A DNA stretch of 39,994 nt from an uncultured Actinomycetes bacterium (GCA_903842675.1 CAIMMQ010000038.1:1-39994), one strand, 5' to 3'; positions 18,676-29,464 are shown, counted from the stretch's first letter. Made by a program: numbers and translations. The notes: generated by a model from the letters alone, not told the origin.

Positions 18676-19793
18676 GCATTTACCAAACCGTGGAAAGCGG
18701 TATACGCCGCTAGAACTTCGACGCTAGATGAGCCGTTAAATTTTTCAATTGCTTCTTTAAAACTAGTTGTTACCGCGCTTTCAATACCTTGCACGTGCAA
18801 TCGATAGGCCATATCCAAGGCACGTTCGCCGCACACAACAACTCGCTTGCCATGCAATTTATCAAATGAAACATCCCACAACCAGGAGGTATCTATTCCA
18901 TCAACTTGGCGGGCATTAAGGATAAGAATTACATCGTCCCCAGAAACTCCAGATAGCGCTTCAGTCCAGGAGGCAGGATTTTTGGTCAATCTAATCTTCG
19001 CGCTGATACCAGAGTAAGACTTTGTGAATGAACGTTCGAGATCGGCTGGGTTGATTTTTACAACTTTCGCGCCAAGTTCTTTCCCGACAATATTTGCTAA
19101 CTCGGCATTTCGAGCTGCGGCCGAGGCTGGTTCAAGAGTTATATCGGCGTCAGTATTAGTAAACCCACAACGGCATTTGTAGTTATTTTTGTTCCATTTC
19201 AAATAAATGCCACACGAAGGACAAACTGCGGCATCGCTATGTTTGCGCCCGCCAAAAGAAACACGAATTGAGTTAGAACTTGCTGAGAGCGCGTAGTTAA
19301 CGAATGGATCATCAACGTCCCCAACAAATACCGTCTGCGTTGCGCCTGCAACAGCTTCGTGCCACCGATCGGCCACGCGCTTGACTTCATGCATCCGATG
19401 AAGTTGATCTCTTGTAAGATTTAACAGCAACACAATTTTAGGGTTGGTCTGCGCTATCAATCGGATTAGATGAAGCTCATCTACTTCTAGAACTGCATAT
19501 TCTGATTTAGTCATGAGTGTTGTTGCAGCGCCCCGGTCTAAATTTGAGCCGGTGGAATTGGAGACTGTTTTACCAAGTGTTGAAACTATTTTGGTTAAAG
19601 CCCTTGTTGTTGAAGTTTTTCCGTTGGTGCCCGAAACTAAAATAATGTTGCGATTCTTTGCGAGGGCAACCAAAGCTTTTGGATAAAGAATTAGAAGGAT
19701 TCGACCAGGGATAGTTTCACCTGATTTACCTAAAATTTTTCTGGATAAGAGGCCCGCGAATCGTGAAAGAGCGATTGCTAATTTGAGTCTCAC
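18672..19793 (-). CDS. murT: Lipid II isoglutaminyl synthase subunit MurT
   Basis: Mur ligase GTNGKTSTTRAL, zinc ribbon CPSCGIYLKWNKNNYKCRCGF, C-terminal MurT domain. Confidence 0.92.
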   Translation of the reverse strand: MRLKLAIALSRFAGLLSRKILGKSGETIPGRILLILYPKALVALAKNRNIILVSGTNGKTSTTRALTKIVSTLGKTVSNSTGSNLDRGAATTLMTKSEYAVLEVDELHLIRLIAQTNPKIVLLLNLTRDQLHRMHEVKRVADRWHEAVAGATQTVFVGDVDDPFVNYALSASSNSIRVSFGGRKHSDAAVCPSCGIYLKWNKNNYKCRCGFTNTDADITLEPASAAARNAELANIVGKELGAKVVKINPADLERSFTKSYSGISAKIRLTKNPASWTEALSGVSGDDVILILNARQVDGIDTSWLWDVSFDKLHGKRVVVCGERALDMAYRLHVQGIESAVTTSFKEAIEKFNGSSSVEVLAAYTAFHGLVNA

Positions 19794-19802
19794 CTGTCTA
19801 TC

Positions 19803-21236
19803 TTAATCAACCACCGTCCCAAGCAGATATTCCACCGCTTGCTTTGCGCTCCAGCCTGTTGGATATTTAAGCAACAACTCCCGCTCTGCTGTTGTGTCAG
19901 AGCCCAGAGTGACTAGTGGCAATTCTTTATAACCATCTGGCCGTATCTGACCCAGCCCGATATTTGTCATAAGGGCATTACATAGACATTTAGTGCCTTC
20001 AAGATCTGTGTCAGCGCCGCCCTTAAAAATATATGTGTTACTTGGTTCGGCAGAACAACGGTATCCAATTCCTTTGCCTGTTCTTTCAAAGGGCACGCGT
20101 AAATAACCAAGATCGCAAAGGCGTGGGCGCTCTTCATAATTAGCCAAATCACTTAACGAACCAGGAACGCTGACCACTTTGAAAGGAAAACCAGTAGATG
20201 AGGAAGTTGGATCCGTTCTTATTTCGACAGTTCCACTAGAAATCTCATGAAGAACTTCTGTTTTTAGTTCAGAGGTAAAACCAGATTCATTTGCCAACGC
20301 AAATATCGAACCTGCCTGAACTCCGACTGCACCGAGTGAAATTGCTTCTTCTAATTTCTCTGGAGTTGCATAGCCGCCTGCAAGCCAAAAAGGTAGACCG
20401 ATTGCTGCAACTTTAGTTAAGTCAGCTAAATCTCTATCGGTAAATTGCGATTGACCATCTGGTCCTACCGGAGTTTGTCCTCGAGGTGGTGCATTGTGTC
20501 CACCGGCTGTTGGGCCTTCCACAATGAAACCATCAGGGCGAGTTTGCTCATCACGATTTAAATATGCAGCCAGCGCATGTGAAGAAATAATTGCTAAAAA
20601 TTTTGGTCGGGAAAATTTTGAACTATCAACACCTTTGATCAATGCGGGATCAAATCGCAAAACATATTTCTTGGTTGCGCCATCGACGTCGATTGAAAGA
20701 GTTGTTGGCGAGCCATTTGTTAAAGAAGTTATTAGGGCCGGCAATTCACTTGGAATCCCAGCACCCATGATTATGTAATCTGCGCCTGCCAAAATTGCGC
20801 CGTATACCGATGCCGGAGTTGCTAATTGAACTTTCTCTAAAAAGTTAATGCCAACCAATCCATCGTGGCCTTCTTTGGCTAGCCATACTTCGACGAAACT
20901 AGCGGCAACCAATAGTTGGGTAGCAAAATCCTGCGGATGCAAACTTAATTTAGGCGCGGTCAAGTAACTTTCATTGCTCACTCGGCCAAATTCTTTGAAG
21001 TAGCGCTTTAATATTTCCAGAGCGAACACTTGATCAGGAAAGCATGAAAGAGCGCGGCGCATATGGCCTGATAGATCGCCATCTTGTAATCGGCGCACGA
21101 GTACTGAATCAATCGCCGTTCCGGAAACAACTCCAAGTTGGCCGGCTTCTGAAACGCTCTTCGCCAATTTCCACGATGAAACTGCAATGCCCATTCCGCC
21201 TTGGATAAGTTTTGGGTGGGTTAACTGGACACTCAT
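19803..21236 (-). CDS. Nitronate monooxygenase / enoyl-ACP reductase II-like (NPD family) flavoprotein
   Basis: IQGGMGIAVSSWKLAKSVSEAGQLGVVSGTA, VEGPTAGGHNAPP, LAGGYATPEKLEEAISLGAVGVQAGSIFAL. Confidence 0.85.
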   Translation of the reverse strand: MSVQLTHPKLIQGGMGIAVSSWKLAKSVSEAGQLGVVSGTAIDSVLVRRLQDGDLSGHMRRALSCFPDQVFALEILKRYFKEFGRVSNESYLTAPKLSLHPQDFATQLLVAASFVEVWLAKEGHDGLVGINFLEKVQLATPASVYGAILAGADYIIMGAGIPSELPALITSLTNGSPTTLSIDVDGATKKYVLRFDPALIKGVDSSKFSRPKFLAIISSHALAAYLNRDEQTRPDGFIVEGPTAGGHNAPPRGQTPVGPDGQSQFTDRDLADLTKVAAIGLPFWLAGGYATPEKLEEAISLGAVGVQAGSIFALANESGFTSELKTEVLHEISSGTVEIRTDPTSSSTGFPFKVVSVPGSLSDLANYEERPRLCDLGYLRVPFERTGKGIGYRCSAEPSNTYIFKGGADTDLEGTKCLCNALMTNIGLGQIRPDGYKELPLVTLGSDTTAERELLLKYPTGWSAKQAVEYLLGTVVD

Positions 21237-21321
21237 TTAAGAAGTTTAGTTCTTAGAAATTTAGCAAAATTCCGTAGGCATGGTGCTAGCACTCATAAAA
21301 ATAAACAATTACTGGTTGGTT

Positions 21322-21966
21322 CTAGTCGATGCGAACAACTCCAGAAGGTGTTTCAAGTTCTACTGCAACAATTCCATTTTCGCCATCGTTGGCCGAGATA
21401 TCAGCCCAAGAAACTTCAACTTCGCCAAGGCCGTTAAATATTTCTGCCTTGAACCAAGATTCATCGAGTTGCGCTGCTGATGCAATTTCAATCTTTTTTA
21501 TTGAAGATGCAGCGCCAGAATCTGTTGAAGGGTGATCTGAAGTTAACCATTGAATAAAGAATGGTAATTCTGGTGATTCTGAAATTTCAATTACGCCAAT
21601 TTGCTTCCATTTTAAATCTGTTCCATCTGGACGTAGTCGGTGACCTTCGACAGCCTTACGACCAAATTTTTCTTCGATAGGTGCAACATCTGCTGTTGAG
21701 AAAACCCAAGTTAACCAACCGCCACCTTCTTTTGCTTTCTTGGAAACAGCTTTACCAAATGGTGAAGAATCTGCTGCTGGATGATCAAGGGGACAAACAA
21801 CTTCTAAATAGTGACCGTTCTTGAGTGGCATCGTAAAGTTACGAGTACCAAAGCGGGGATGAATTCCACCGTCTACAAAAGTTCCGGAAAGTCTGGCACC
21901 GAGTCGTTGAACTGTGTCGGAGAGTTGATCATGAGACGTTACATATGAGACATGGTCTAAGCGCAT
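21322..21966 (-). CDS. VOC/glyoxalase-like domain protein
   Basis: MRLDHVSYVTSHDQLSDTVQRLGARLSG…HPRFGTRNFTMPLKNGHYLEVVCPLDHP. Confidence 0.8.
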   Translation of the reverse strand: MRLDHVSYVTSHDQLSDTVQRLGARLSGTFVDGGIHPRFGTRNFTMPLKNGHYLEVVCPLDHPAADSSPFGKAVSKKAKEGGGWLTWVFSTADVAPIEEKFGRKAVEGHRLRPDGTDLKWKQIGVIEISESPELPFFIQWLTSDHPSTDSGAASSIKKIEIASAAQLDESWFKAEIFNGLGEVEVSWADISANDGENGIVAVELETPSGVVRID

Positions 21967-21995
21967 AGGGAAATAATGCCGTATCTGCAGAGGTG

Positions 21996-23474
21996 CTAAT
22001 TACCACTTGCCCCGCAGATCAGCCCTCTGGGTGGCAGTTTTCCCGTTAGAAAATAGCTATCAACCTGGCGATCGATACAAGAGTTGCCACGATTGTGACC
22101 AGTATGTCCCTCGCCGTCATATGTCAGCAGAATCGAGTTTGTGAGTGCCTGGGTAAGACCCTTGGCCCAAACATATGGCGTTGCCGGATCTTTGGTAATT
22201 CCAATTACAACAATTGTTGATTTGGTATTTATCGAAATTTTGTGAGGTGGGGCTGCTGGTTTTGATTTCCAATGGTGACAAGTTAAACCGGAATATGCCA
22301 AAAAGGGCCCGAAGGTTGGCGCCGCTTTAGCGAAATTTATTGCATCCGCCTGGATCTCTGAAGTCGAACGCTTTTCAATCCAATCCGCACAGGTAATCAT
22401 GATGCTAATGTCATTTTGATTATCTCGAAAAGTTCCATCTGGATTTCGTCCATTGTAAGTATCAGCGATTTCCAATAAAAGATCCGGTTTGCCTTGCATT
22501 TTCGCTTGAGTGAGCGCTTTAGTTAATTTTGGCCAGCCAGTTAAATTGTTGTATAGAGATTCGGCAAGCGCTGTAATAAGTAGTGCTTGTGTCAGAGGGC
22601 GATTGCCAGAATCTTTTAGCGGATTTCTTCCTGCAGCCTCAATTAGTCTTGTTACGTCAGCCAATTTGTATTGGTTTTGTGACTTTAGATAATCATTTAG
22701 CGCCGTATCGAATCCAATTGCCTGAACTAAGTTTTGATCTCTTATTGAAACATTTGGGTCAACGGCGCCATCCAAAATCATTCGCCCGACATTTTCTGGA
22801 AAAAGTTTTGCATAAAGAGTTCCTAGGTAAGTTCCGTAACTCTTGCCAAGATAATTTAACTTCTGCTCATGAAGAAGTTGACGAAGTAAATCCATATCCC
22901 GAGCGCCTTCAAGTGTGCTCACATGGCCCAATCGCACCCCAGCGGCAAGGAAACATTTATTCGCAAAATTTACAGCTTGTGCGTCAAGTGCCCGTACTTC
23001 TTCTGCGTTCTTTGCCTTGCCATCACTTGATAGGAATTTATCTTCATCCTTGTCGTCCAGACAACGGATCGGATCAGACTGATTCACACCACGCTGATCA
23101 AATCCAACGATGTCATATTTATCGTAGATGGCTTTTGAAACGATATTGTCAGCGTTATACGCATAGTTCAGGGCCGAACCACCAGGGCCCCCAGGGTTTA
23201 CAAAGAGGGAACCGAGCCGTTGTTTTTGGTCAGTTGCCAGGTGGCGGATAACTTGCAGAGTAAATACTTGGTTATCTATGTGGGCGTAATCCACCGGTAC
23301 CTTAAATGAAGTGCACTCGTAATTATCGTTACAAGGTAACCATTTCAATCTTTGGTTTTGAAAGTAACTGGCTGAATAGTTGTGGGTATTGTAATTTCGA
23401 ATTGCAAATGTTCCCGAAAGTAGAACTGCTAAGCAAGTGAAAACCGCAATTACAAGTCTCTGCCTAGTTCTCAC
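21996..23474 (-). CDS. Alpha/beta hydrolase, tripeptidyl aminopeptidase (TAP)-like, exported
   Basis: N-terminal hydrophobic segment; LFVNPGGPGGSALNY, YDIVGFDQRG, GKSYGTYLGTLYA, TAP-like C-terminal region. Confidence 0.88.
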   Translation of the reverse strand: MRTRQRLVIAVFTCLAVLLSGTFAIRNYNTHNYSASYFQNQRLKWLPCNDNYECTSFKVPVDYAHIDNQVFTLQVIRHLATDQKQRLGSLFVNPGGPGGSALNYAYNADNIVSKAIYDKYDIVGFDQRGVNQSDPIRCLDDKDEDKFLSSDGKAKNAEEVRALDAQAVNFANKCFLAAGVRLGHVSTLEGARDMDLLRQLLHEQKLNYLGKSYGTYLGTLYAKLFPENVGRMILDGAVDPNVSIRDQNLVQAIGFDTALNDYLKSQNQYKLADVTRLIEAAGRNPLKDSGNRPLTQALLITALAESLYNNLTGWPKLTKALTQAKMQGKPDLLLEIADTYNGRNPDGTFRDNQNDISIMITCADWIEKRSTSEIQADAINFAKAAPTFGPFLAYSGLTCHHWKSKPAAPPHKISINTKSTIVVIGITKDPATPYVWAKGLTQALTNSILLTYDGEGHTGHNRGNSCIDRQVDSYFLTGKLPPRGLICGASGN

Positions 23475-24613
23475 TTCAATTGAACCATTAACGCCTCTAC
23501 GGTGAGAAGTGGCGCTGCATTATGCGAAAGATTTGTTCGGGCCACCATAATTGCTTCTAGTTTCTTCAAAGTAGATTCTGGACTTGTGGCAGTTGCTACC
23601 GTTTGGATTTCCGAAACGAGATCAATGTTGATTAGTGAATCATTTGAATTTGATTGAACTAGCAGTACATCTCGATACAAGGTGGCTATGTCGAGAAGCG
23701 CGCGGTCTAGAAAATCTCGCACCATGCGAGTTGATCGTGATTTCTGTTCCTTCTCTAATTCCTTGACAACTTTGGAACCGCCTTGCGTCAATCTAGAACC
23801 TTGCTGACCCCAAGCTTCTTTCAAATTCTTTAATTCAGTATCATCTCGCCGTTCTGATTCTTCTTCTGCCTCTAGTTTTGCAGCATCCACTAAAACTTGT
23901 GCTGCCTTAAACGCGGAGGCGACATCGGTGATTAGAAGAGACAATTTAAGAATTGCCGTTCTCCTGTTGCGTGCATCTTCATTTAGCGCGAGATGACGAG
24001 CCCGGCCGATATGTCCTTGTGATGCCCGCGCTGCAAAATTCGCCATGGTTGCATTTATATCTTCACCTTCGAGCAGTTTCGCAACTGCGTTGGTTGAGGG
24101 CGTACGAAGAACAATGCTTCTAGTGCGTGAGCGGATTGTTGGTAGAACATCGGTGGCACTTGGGGCGCACAAAAGCCAGACGGTTCGCAGTCCAGGCTCT
24201 TCAATGGCTTTAAGGAGTGCATTAGCGGCTGATTCGGTTAGCCGATCGGCATCTTCAATGACAACTACCCGATAGCCGCCCACTGATGGACTCCAAGACG
24301 CTCTCGTTATTAATTCTCGAATCTCATCTATCTTGATTGATAGACCTTCTGTTTCAATGAGTTCAATATCTGCGTGAGTGCCTGCGATGGCGGTTCGACA
24401 ATTTAAACAATTATTGCAGCCACCACTTTCACAAAGTAAGGCGGCCGCAAAGGCGACTGCGGTATTACTTCGACCAGATCCTGGCGGTCCGGTAAAAAGC
24501 CAAGCGTGTGTCATTTCTTGAGTTGCGTTATCTTTTTCTTTCGAAGCACGAACAGCCTCGGTTAAAACGGTTACTACGTGATCCTGATCGATTAGTGAGT
24601 CAAAAACTGACAT
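23471..24613 (-). CDS. holB: DNA polymerase III delta' subunit
   Basis: DnaX-clamp-loader features: FTGPPGSGRSNTAVAFAAALLC, CNNCLNCR, IEDADRLTESAANALLKAIEEP, RSRTRS. Confidence 0.9.
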   Translation of the reverse strand: MSVFDSLIDQDHVVTVLTEAVRASKEKDNATQEMTHAWLFTGPPGSGRSNTAVAFAAALLCESGGCNNCLNCRTAIAGTHADIELIETEGLSIKIDEIRELITRASWSPSVGGYRVVVIEDADRLTESAANALLKAIEEPGLRTVWLLCAPSATDVLPTIRSRTRSIVLRTPSTNAVAKLLEGEDINATMANFAARASQGHIGRARHLALNEDARNRRTAILKLSLLITDVASAFKAAQVLVDAAKLEAEEESERRDDTELKNLKEAWGQQGSRLTQGGSKVVKELEKEQKSRSTRMVRDFLDRALLDIATLYRDVLLVQSNSNDSLINIDLVSEIQTVATATSPESTLKKLEAIMVARTNLSHNAAPLLTVEALMVQLK

Positions 24614-26664
24614 TAGCTTCTAAATTTCTTAGACTTACTTTTATCGCTTTGATTGATCTTAAGTAATGATATTTCGCGCACTCGTTCAACAATTTGAGAA
24701 TTTATTGCTTCGATATTCTGAGTTCCATCAATAACTAAATAGCGTTCTGGATCAACGTTAGCTAAGTTCAAAAATTCTTGACGAACCCGCTCGTGAAATG
24801 CCAGTGGTTCGGCTTCTAAGCGATCTTGCGAAACTAATCTACCTAGGCCAATTTCAGCAGGTAAATCTAAAATAATGGTGAGGGTTGGAACTAGATTTTC
24901 GGTAGCCCATCGGGATATCCGAGCAACTTCAGCAGGCTGCAAAATTCTTCCGGCACCTTGATAAGCAATTGAGGAATCTAAATAGCGATCGGTTATTACT
25001 ACATCACCACGCCCTAGCGCTGGTCTGATCAAAGAATAAATATGGTTGGCCCGATCTGCTGCATACATTAACGCTTCAGCACGCGGGGAAATGTTTCCGG
25101 TCTTGGTATCCAATAAAATATCGCGCAGCTTATCGCCAAGTGGTGTGCCACCAGGTTCGCGAGTTAAGACGACTGATTCGCCGATTGATTCCAAATAAGT
25201 CTTGAGAAGTTTGGTCTGAGTTGATTTACCCGAACCTTCGCCACCTTCGAATGAGATAAATATTCCGGCATGAGTTGCTCCGGTAATTCCACCAAGTTCA
25301 CCGCGAAAAGCCGCTACAACATCTGACCAAAGTGAAACTGTTGGCCGATCTCGCATTTGGCGATAAGAAATGATTCCGACTGCCATGCCAATTAGTCCGG
25401 CGGCAAACATAGTGAAGGCTGCGCCGTTATAAGTAACTTCTACTTTATGGAAATGAAAGGTGTGTTTGCCAATAGCGGCGGCAATAACTGGAGCAATAGC
25501 AAGAACAGCTACTAGTGAAATTCGAATTAGTGATTGAACGAAGGCAAAGGTGCGCCCTCTAACTTCATCTTCAACTTCTAGTCCAAGCATTGTGAAGCCA
25601 GATACCCAAGATACGCCCGCGAATGCCCCAAGCAACACAGTAAATCCAAGTGCCAAAATGAGGTTAGAGATGAGTGCCAGGATCACTAAAAAGAACGATG
25701 AGATCGTAAGTCCGGCACCAAATATTCTTCGCCGAGAGAATTGCGCAAAAACTTTAGGGCCAGCAGAAATTCCAATTGCAAGACCGGCAAAAACTGCGCC
25801 GAACAATATTCCGTAGGCGGCATCACCAGCATTTAGATCGCCAACAAAAGTTCGGGCCAAACCAATAACTGCGCCGGCTGCAAAGAATGCTCCGAGCATG
25901 CCAAAAACTAAACCACGAATAACTTTAGAGCCACTAACAAACTTAAAACCATCGAGCAAGGACCGCCCGATATTCTCATTTACGGAAGCCTTACTTGAAG
26001 CACCTTTTGGAATCTCTTTTAATTGATAGACAACCCAGGCGGTATATAAAAATGAAATAGCATCTATGTAAAGCCCAAGATCTGCAGTAGATGCAAACTT
26101 TGAAGGAATAAGTTTTGTGAGCCCGCCCGAGAACAGCGCCAACAAAGAGAAGACGACCGCTGCTACTGGAGCGGTTCCGTAAGCGGCGAGAAGGGAAACT
26201 TGGTTTGCAGATTCCAACTTATTTTTGGGAACTAAATTAGGTACCGAGGCTTCTTTTGCCGGTGACCAGAAGAGCGTCACTGCTTCAACAAGTACGGTAG
26301 CGGTGTAAAGCCAGAAGTAATTTCCTACGAGTGGAATTGAAAGATATAAACCAAAACGTAAAATATCGCAGACAATCATTAGCCTTCTGCGATCGAAGCG
26401 ATCAGCAATAACACCAGCAATCGGTCCTAGAAAAACGGCAGGTAATAAGCGAACAATGAAGACTCCTGCAATTGCAAAGTTTGCCTTCTTGTAATTTCCA
26501 CCAGAAAGTTCTTGCGCCATTGCGGTAGTTGCTAATAAACCTAACCAATCTCCAAATGAAGAGAAGGCCATTGATTTCCAGAGTTTGCGAAATGCTGGGA
26601 TTGCCAAAACGCTGCGGGTATCGGATTGCGCCGGCGCCCCTGGGTATGGCAATGATTGCGACAT
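24613..26664 (-). CDS. tmk: Bifunctional MFS transporter / thymidylate kinase fusion
   Basis: Residues about 1-440 multi-TM MFS (GVIADRFDRRRLM); residues about 467-683 a complete dTMP kinase (FISFEGGEGSGKSTQ, TREPGGTPLGDKLRDILLD, DRYLDSSIAYQGAGR), Tmk portion about 24616-25266. Confidence 0.93.
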   Translation of the reverse strand: MSQSLPYPGAPAQSDTRSVLAIPAFRKLWKSMAFSSFGDWLGLLATTAMAQELSGGNYKKANFAIAGVFIVRLLPAVFLGPIAGVIADRFDRRRLMIVCDILRFGLYLSIPLVGNYFWLYTATVLVEAVTLFWSPAKEASVPNLVPKNKLESANQVSLLAAYGTAPVAAVVFSLLALFSGGLTKLIPSKFASTADLGLYIDAISFLYTAWVVYQLKEIPKGASSKASVNENIGRSLLDGFKFVSGSKVIRGLVFGMLGAFFAAGAVIGLARTFVGDLNAGDAAYGILFGAVFAGLAIGISAGPKVFAQFSRRRIFGAGLTISSFFLVILALISNLILALGFTVLLGAFAGVSWVSGFTMLGLEVEDEVRGRTFAFVQSLIRISLVAVLAIAPVIAAAIGKHTFHFHKVEVTYNGAAFTMFAAGLIGMAVGIISYRQMRDRPTVSLWSDVVAAFRGELGGITGATHAGIFISFEGGEGSGKSTQTKLLKTYLESIGESVVLTREPGGTPLGDKLRDILLDTKTGNISPRAEALMYAADRANHIYSLIRPALGRGDVVITDRYLDSSIAYQGAGRILQPAEVARISRWATENLVPTLTIILDLPAEIGLGRLVSQDRLEAEPLAFHERVRQEFLNLANVDPERYLVIDGTQNIEAINSQIVERVREISLLKINQSDKSKSKKFRS

Positions 26665-26673
26665 GAGTTAAGC

Positions 26674-29421
26674 CTAGACGCCAGGGGTGGCAGCGGTCTT
26701 GCTCTTACCGGACGCTGCTTTTTTCTTGGTTTTAGGGCTGCCGGTGGCTTTAACAGTATTTTTTGTAAGCGATGGCGCGCTCTTCTTCGCACGTTTTGAA
26801 CTCTTCTTAACGCGGGTTGCCCCACCGTTTTCGGCTTCCCAAGCTCGGCGACCTGCTAGCAACTCCATGCCCCGTTCAAGTGTTAGAAATTCCAAAGTGT
26901 CACCGCGGCGAAGTGTGGCGTTTGTTTCGCCATCCGTGACGTAAATTCCAAAACGGCCATCTTTAACAAGAACTGCTTTTTGAGTTGTTGGATCAACACC
27001 TAAATCTTTTAGTGGCGGTTTGGCAACACCACGTCGCCTGATCTTTGGTTGTTTGTAAAGTTCAATCGCTTCATCCAAAGTAATAGCAAATAATTGATCT
27101 TCTGAAGTTAGTGTTCTGGAATCAGTACCGTGCATCAAGTAAGGACCATAACGACCATTTTGTACCGTCACGGGTACTTCTAGATATTCCCCGAGTTCGC
27201 GCGGTAAGGACATCAACTTAAGTGCATCATCAATTGTGATCGTATCTAGCGTCATCGTAGAAAGTAGAGATGCTGTCTTTGGTTTAGGTGCATCCTTCTT
27301 CTTGCGAGGTTTCTTGAGTTCGCCAGTTTTCTTATCTACAACCATTTCTGGTTCTCGGAAAACTTCAGTTACATATGGACCAAATCGGCCAGACTTTGCA
27401 AGCAATGGCAGCCCCGACGTTGGGTGTACTCCGAGTTCGCGCTCTCCAGATGGTTGGGCTAGCAAATCCATTGCAACTTGAAGTGTGAGTTCATCTGGTG
27501 CCATGGTCTCTGGAATGTTTGCAAACTTTCGTGCATCGCCCAAACCTTGTTGAACATATGCACCAAATCGACCAACGCGAATTTCAATGTCATCGCCCAT
27601 CTTCATGGTATTAATTTGTTGTGCATCAATTGCGCCAAGGTCTGCTGCTAGTGCTTCAAGACCTGGGTTACCTTCAGTGCCAAAGAAAAATCTGGTTAAC
27701 CATGCAACGCGATCTTCTTCGCCATTTGCAATTCGATCTAAATCTTCTTCCATTGACGCGGTAAATTCGTAATCGACAAGCTTTCCGAAGTGTTGTTCGA
27801 GAAGTCCGGTTACGGAAAATGCTAGAAAAGTTGGAACAAGGGCTCGGCCCCGTTTAGAAACGTAACCTCGATCTTGAATGGTGCTCATAATTGAAGCGAA
27901 AGTTGAGGGACGTCCAATACCTAGCTCTTCCAACTTCTTAACGAGGGTTGGTTCGGTATAGCGAGCTGGTGGCTTTGTTTCATGGCCTTCACAACTGTAA
28001 TTGGTTACTTTGATCGAATCGCCAACAGCCATTGGTGGCAGGCGTTTGGAATCGTCCTCGGTATCGTCTTTCTCATCGGTAATTTCTTCATATGCGGCTA
28101 AGAAGCCAGGAAAGGTTACGACCGATCCGTTTGCGCGAAATATTGCTGCACCGCCAGCTTTAGTTTCAACATCAAAGTCAACGCGCATCTGCATTTTCTT
28201 GGCATCCGCCATTTGTGAAGCAATGGTGCGTTTCCAAATTAAATCGTAAAGCGCAAATTCATCGCGTGATAATTCTGGTGCGAGTTCACCAGGGGTTCTG
28301 AAATCATCACCGGCTGGGCGAACTGCTTCGTGTGCTTCTTGCGCATTCTTACTTTTACCTTCATAAACTCTTGGAACATCTGGTACGTATTCGGCGCCAT
28401 ATAAACTTTTTGCACTCTTGCGCGCAGATTCAATTGCCGCCGCAGAAAGCGTTACCGAATCGGTACGCATGTAAGTGATGTAACCATTTTCATATAAACG
28501 TTGCGCAACGCGCATTGTTAATTGGGCGCCCCAACCAAGTCTGGACCCGGCATCTTGTTGCATTGTTGAAGTTGTAAATGGTGCTTTAGGGCGTTCGGTA
28601 CGCGGGGATTCTTCCGTGGACTTTACGAGTAATGACTTGCCCTGCAGGGATTGAACAAGTTCGTTTGCAGCGGCCTCATCAAGTAGCAAAATGTTTTGGG
28701 CGTTCTTCTCTTTCAAACCACCGTTCTCATCAAAATCATTTGTGGCTGCAACGCGCTTGCCATCAAGTGAAAGTAAACGTGCGCTAAAACCTGCTTCACA
28801 GGTTGCGGTCAGATCCCACCATTTTGAAGATATAAATGCCATTCGTTCGCGTTCGCGTTCCACGATCAACCTTGTCGCAACAGATTGCACCCGGCCTGCA
28901 GAAATGCGCGGCATAACTTTCTTCCACAACACCGGTGAAAGACGGTAACCAAATAGCCGGTCTAGAACTCGTCTCGTTTCTTGAGCATCAACTAATCGAT
29001 AATCTAAATCGCGAGTTTCATTCGCTGCCTTTTGAATGGCATCTTTTGTAATCTCATGAAAAACCATTCGCCGAATTGGAATTTTTGGGCGCAGAACTTC
29101 AATCAAGTGCCAGGCGATTGCTTCACCTTCGCGGTCCTCGTCCGTTGCCAGAATAAGTTCGTCGGCATCTTTCATGAGCGCTTTAAGCTCGTTTACCTTC
29201 GCTTTTTTATCTGGGTTAATTACATATAACGGTTCGAAATCTTCTTCAATATTTACGCCCTCTTTGGCCCAGGCAATCTTCTTATATTCCTTCGGGATAT
29301 CGGCAGCTCGTTGTGGCAAATCTCTAATGTGCCCGACTGAAGCTTCGACAACGTAGTCATCCCCCAAGAAGCCGCCAATTTTGCGCGCCTTCGCAGGGGA
29401 CTCAACGATTACAAGTTTCAT
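26674..29421 (-). CDS. topA: DNA topoisomerase I with Lys-rich C-terminal tail
   Basis: KLVIVESPAKARKIGGFLG, ATDEDREGEAIAWHL, ITYMRTDSVTLS, TOPRIM and TopoI C-terminal repeats. Confidence 0.96.
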   Translation of the reverse strand: MKLVIVESPAKARKIGGFLGDDYVVEASVGHIRDLPQRAADIPKEYKKIAWAKEGVNIEEDFEPLYVINPDKKAKVNELKALMKDADELILATDEDREGEAIAWHLIEVLRPKIPIRRMVFHEITKDAIQKAANETRDLDYRLVDAQETRRVLDRLFGYRLSPVLWKKVMPRISAGRVQSVATRLIVERERERMAFISSKWWDLTATCEAGFSARLLSLDGKRVAATNDFDENGGLKEKNAQNILLLDEAAANELVQSLQGKSLLVKSTEESPRTERPKAPFTTSTMQQDAGSRLGWGAQLTMRVAQRLYENGYITYMRTDSVTLSAAAIESARKSAKSLYGAEYVPDVPRVYEGKSKNAQEAHEAVRPAGDDFRTPGELAPELSRDEFALYDLIWKRTIASQMADAKKMQMRVDFDVETKAGGAAIFRANGSVVTFPGFLAAYEEITDEKDDTEDDSKRLPPMAVGDSIKVTNYSCEGHETKPPARYTEPTLVKKLEELGIGRPSTFASIMSTIQDRGYVSKRGRALVPTFLAFSVTGLLEQHFGKLVDYEFTASMEEDLDRIANGEEDRVAWLTRFFFGTEGNPGLEALAADLGAIDAQQINTMKMGDDIEIRVGRFGAYVQQGLGDARKFANIPETMAPDELTLQVAMDLLAQPSGERELGVHPTSGLPLLAKSGRFGPYVTEVFREPEMVVDKKTGELKKPRKKKDAPKPKTASLLSTMTLDTITIDDALKLMSLPRELGEYLEVPVTVQNGRYGPYLMHGTDSRTLTSEDQLFAITLDEAIELYKQPKIRRRGVAKPPLKDLGVDPTTQKAVLVKDGRFGIYVTDGETNATLRRGDTLEFLTLERGMELLAGRRAWEAENGGATRVKKSSKRAKKSAPSLTKNTVKATGSPKTKKKAASGKSKTAATPGV

Positions 29422-29464
29422 ACCGAGTTACCTTAGGGCCATTAGGGAAGTAATAAGCCTGGGG

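Noticed and set aside
21283-21292. GTGCTAGCACTC resembling half of a CIRCE (HrcA) element upstream of the NPD-family gene
   Set aside because: Only one half-site (TAGCACTC); the matching GAGTGCTA arm at N9 is absent. It is just a 10-bp palindrome.
24613-26664. MFS-tmk fusion as an assembly or frameshift artefact
   Set aside because: The frame is continuous and both domains are intact; the same architecture is known in actinobacterial annotations.
29422-29464. Possible terminator after hppA / before topA
   Set aside because: Only imperfect CCTTAGGG…TTAGGG-like similarity, no stable stem or T-tract.
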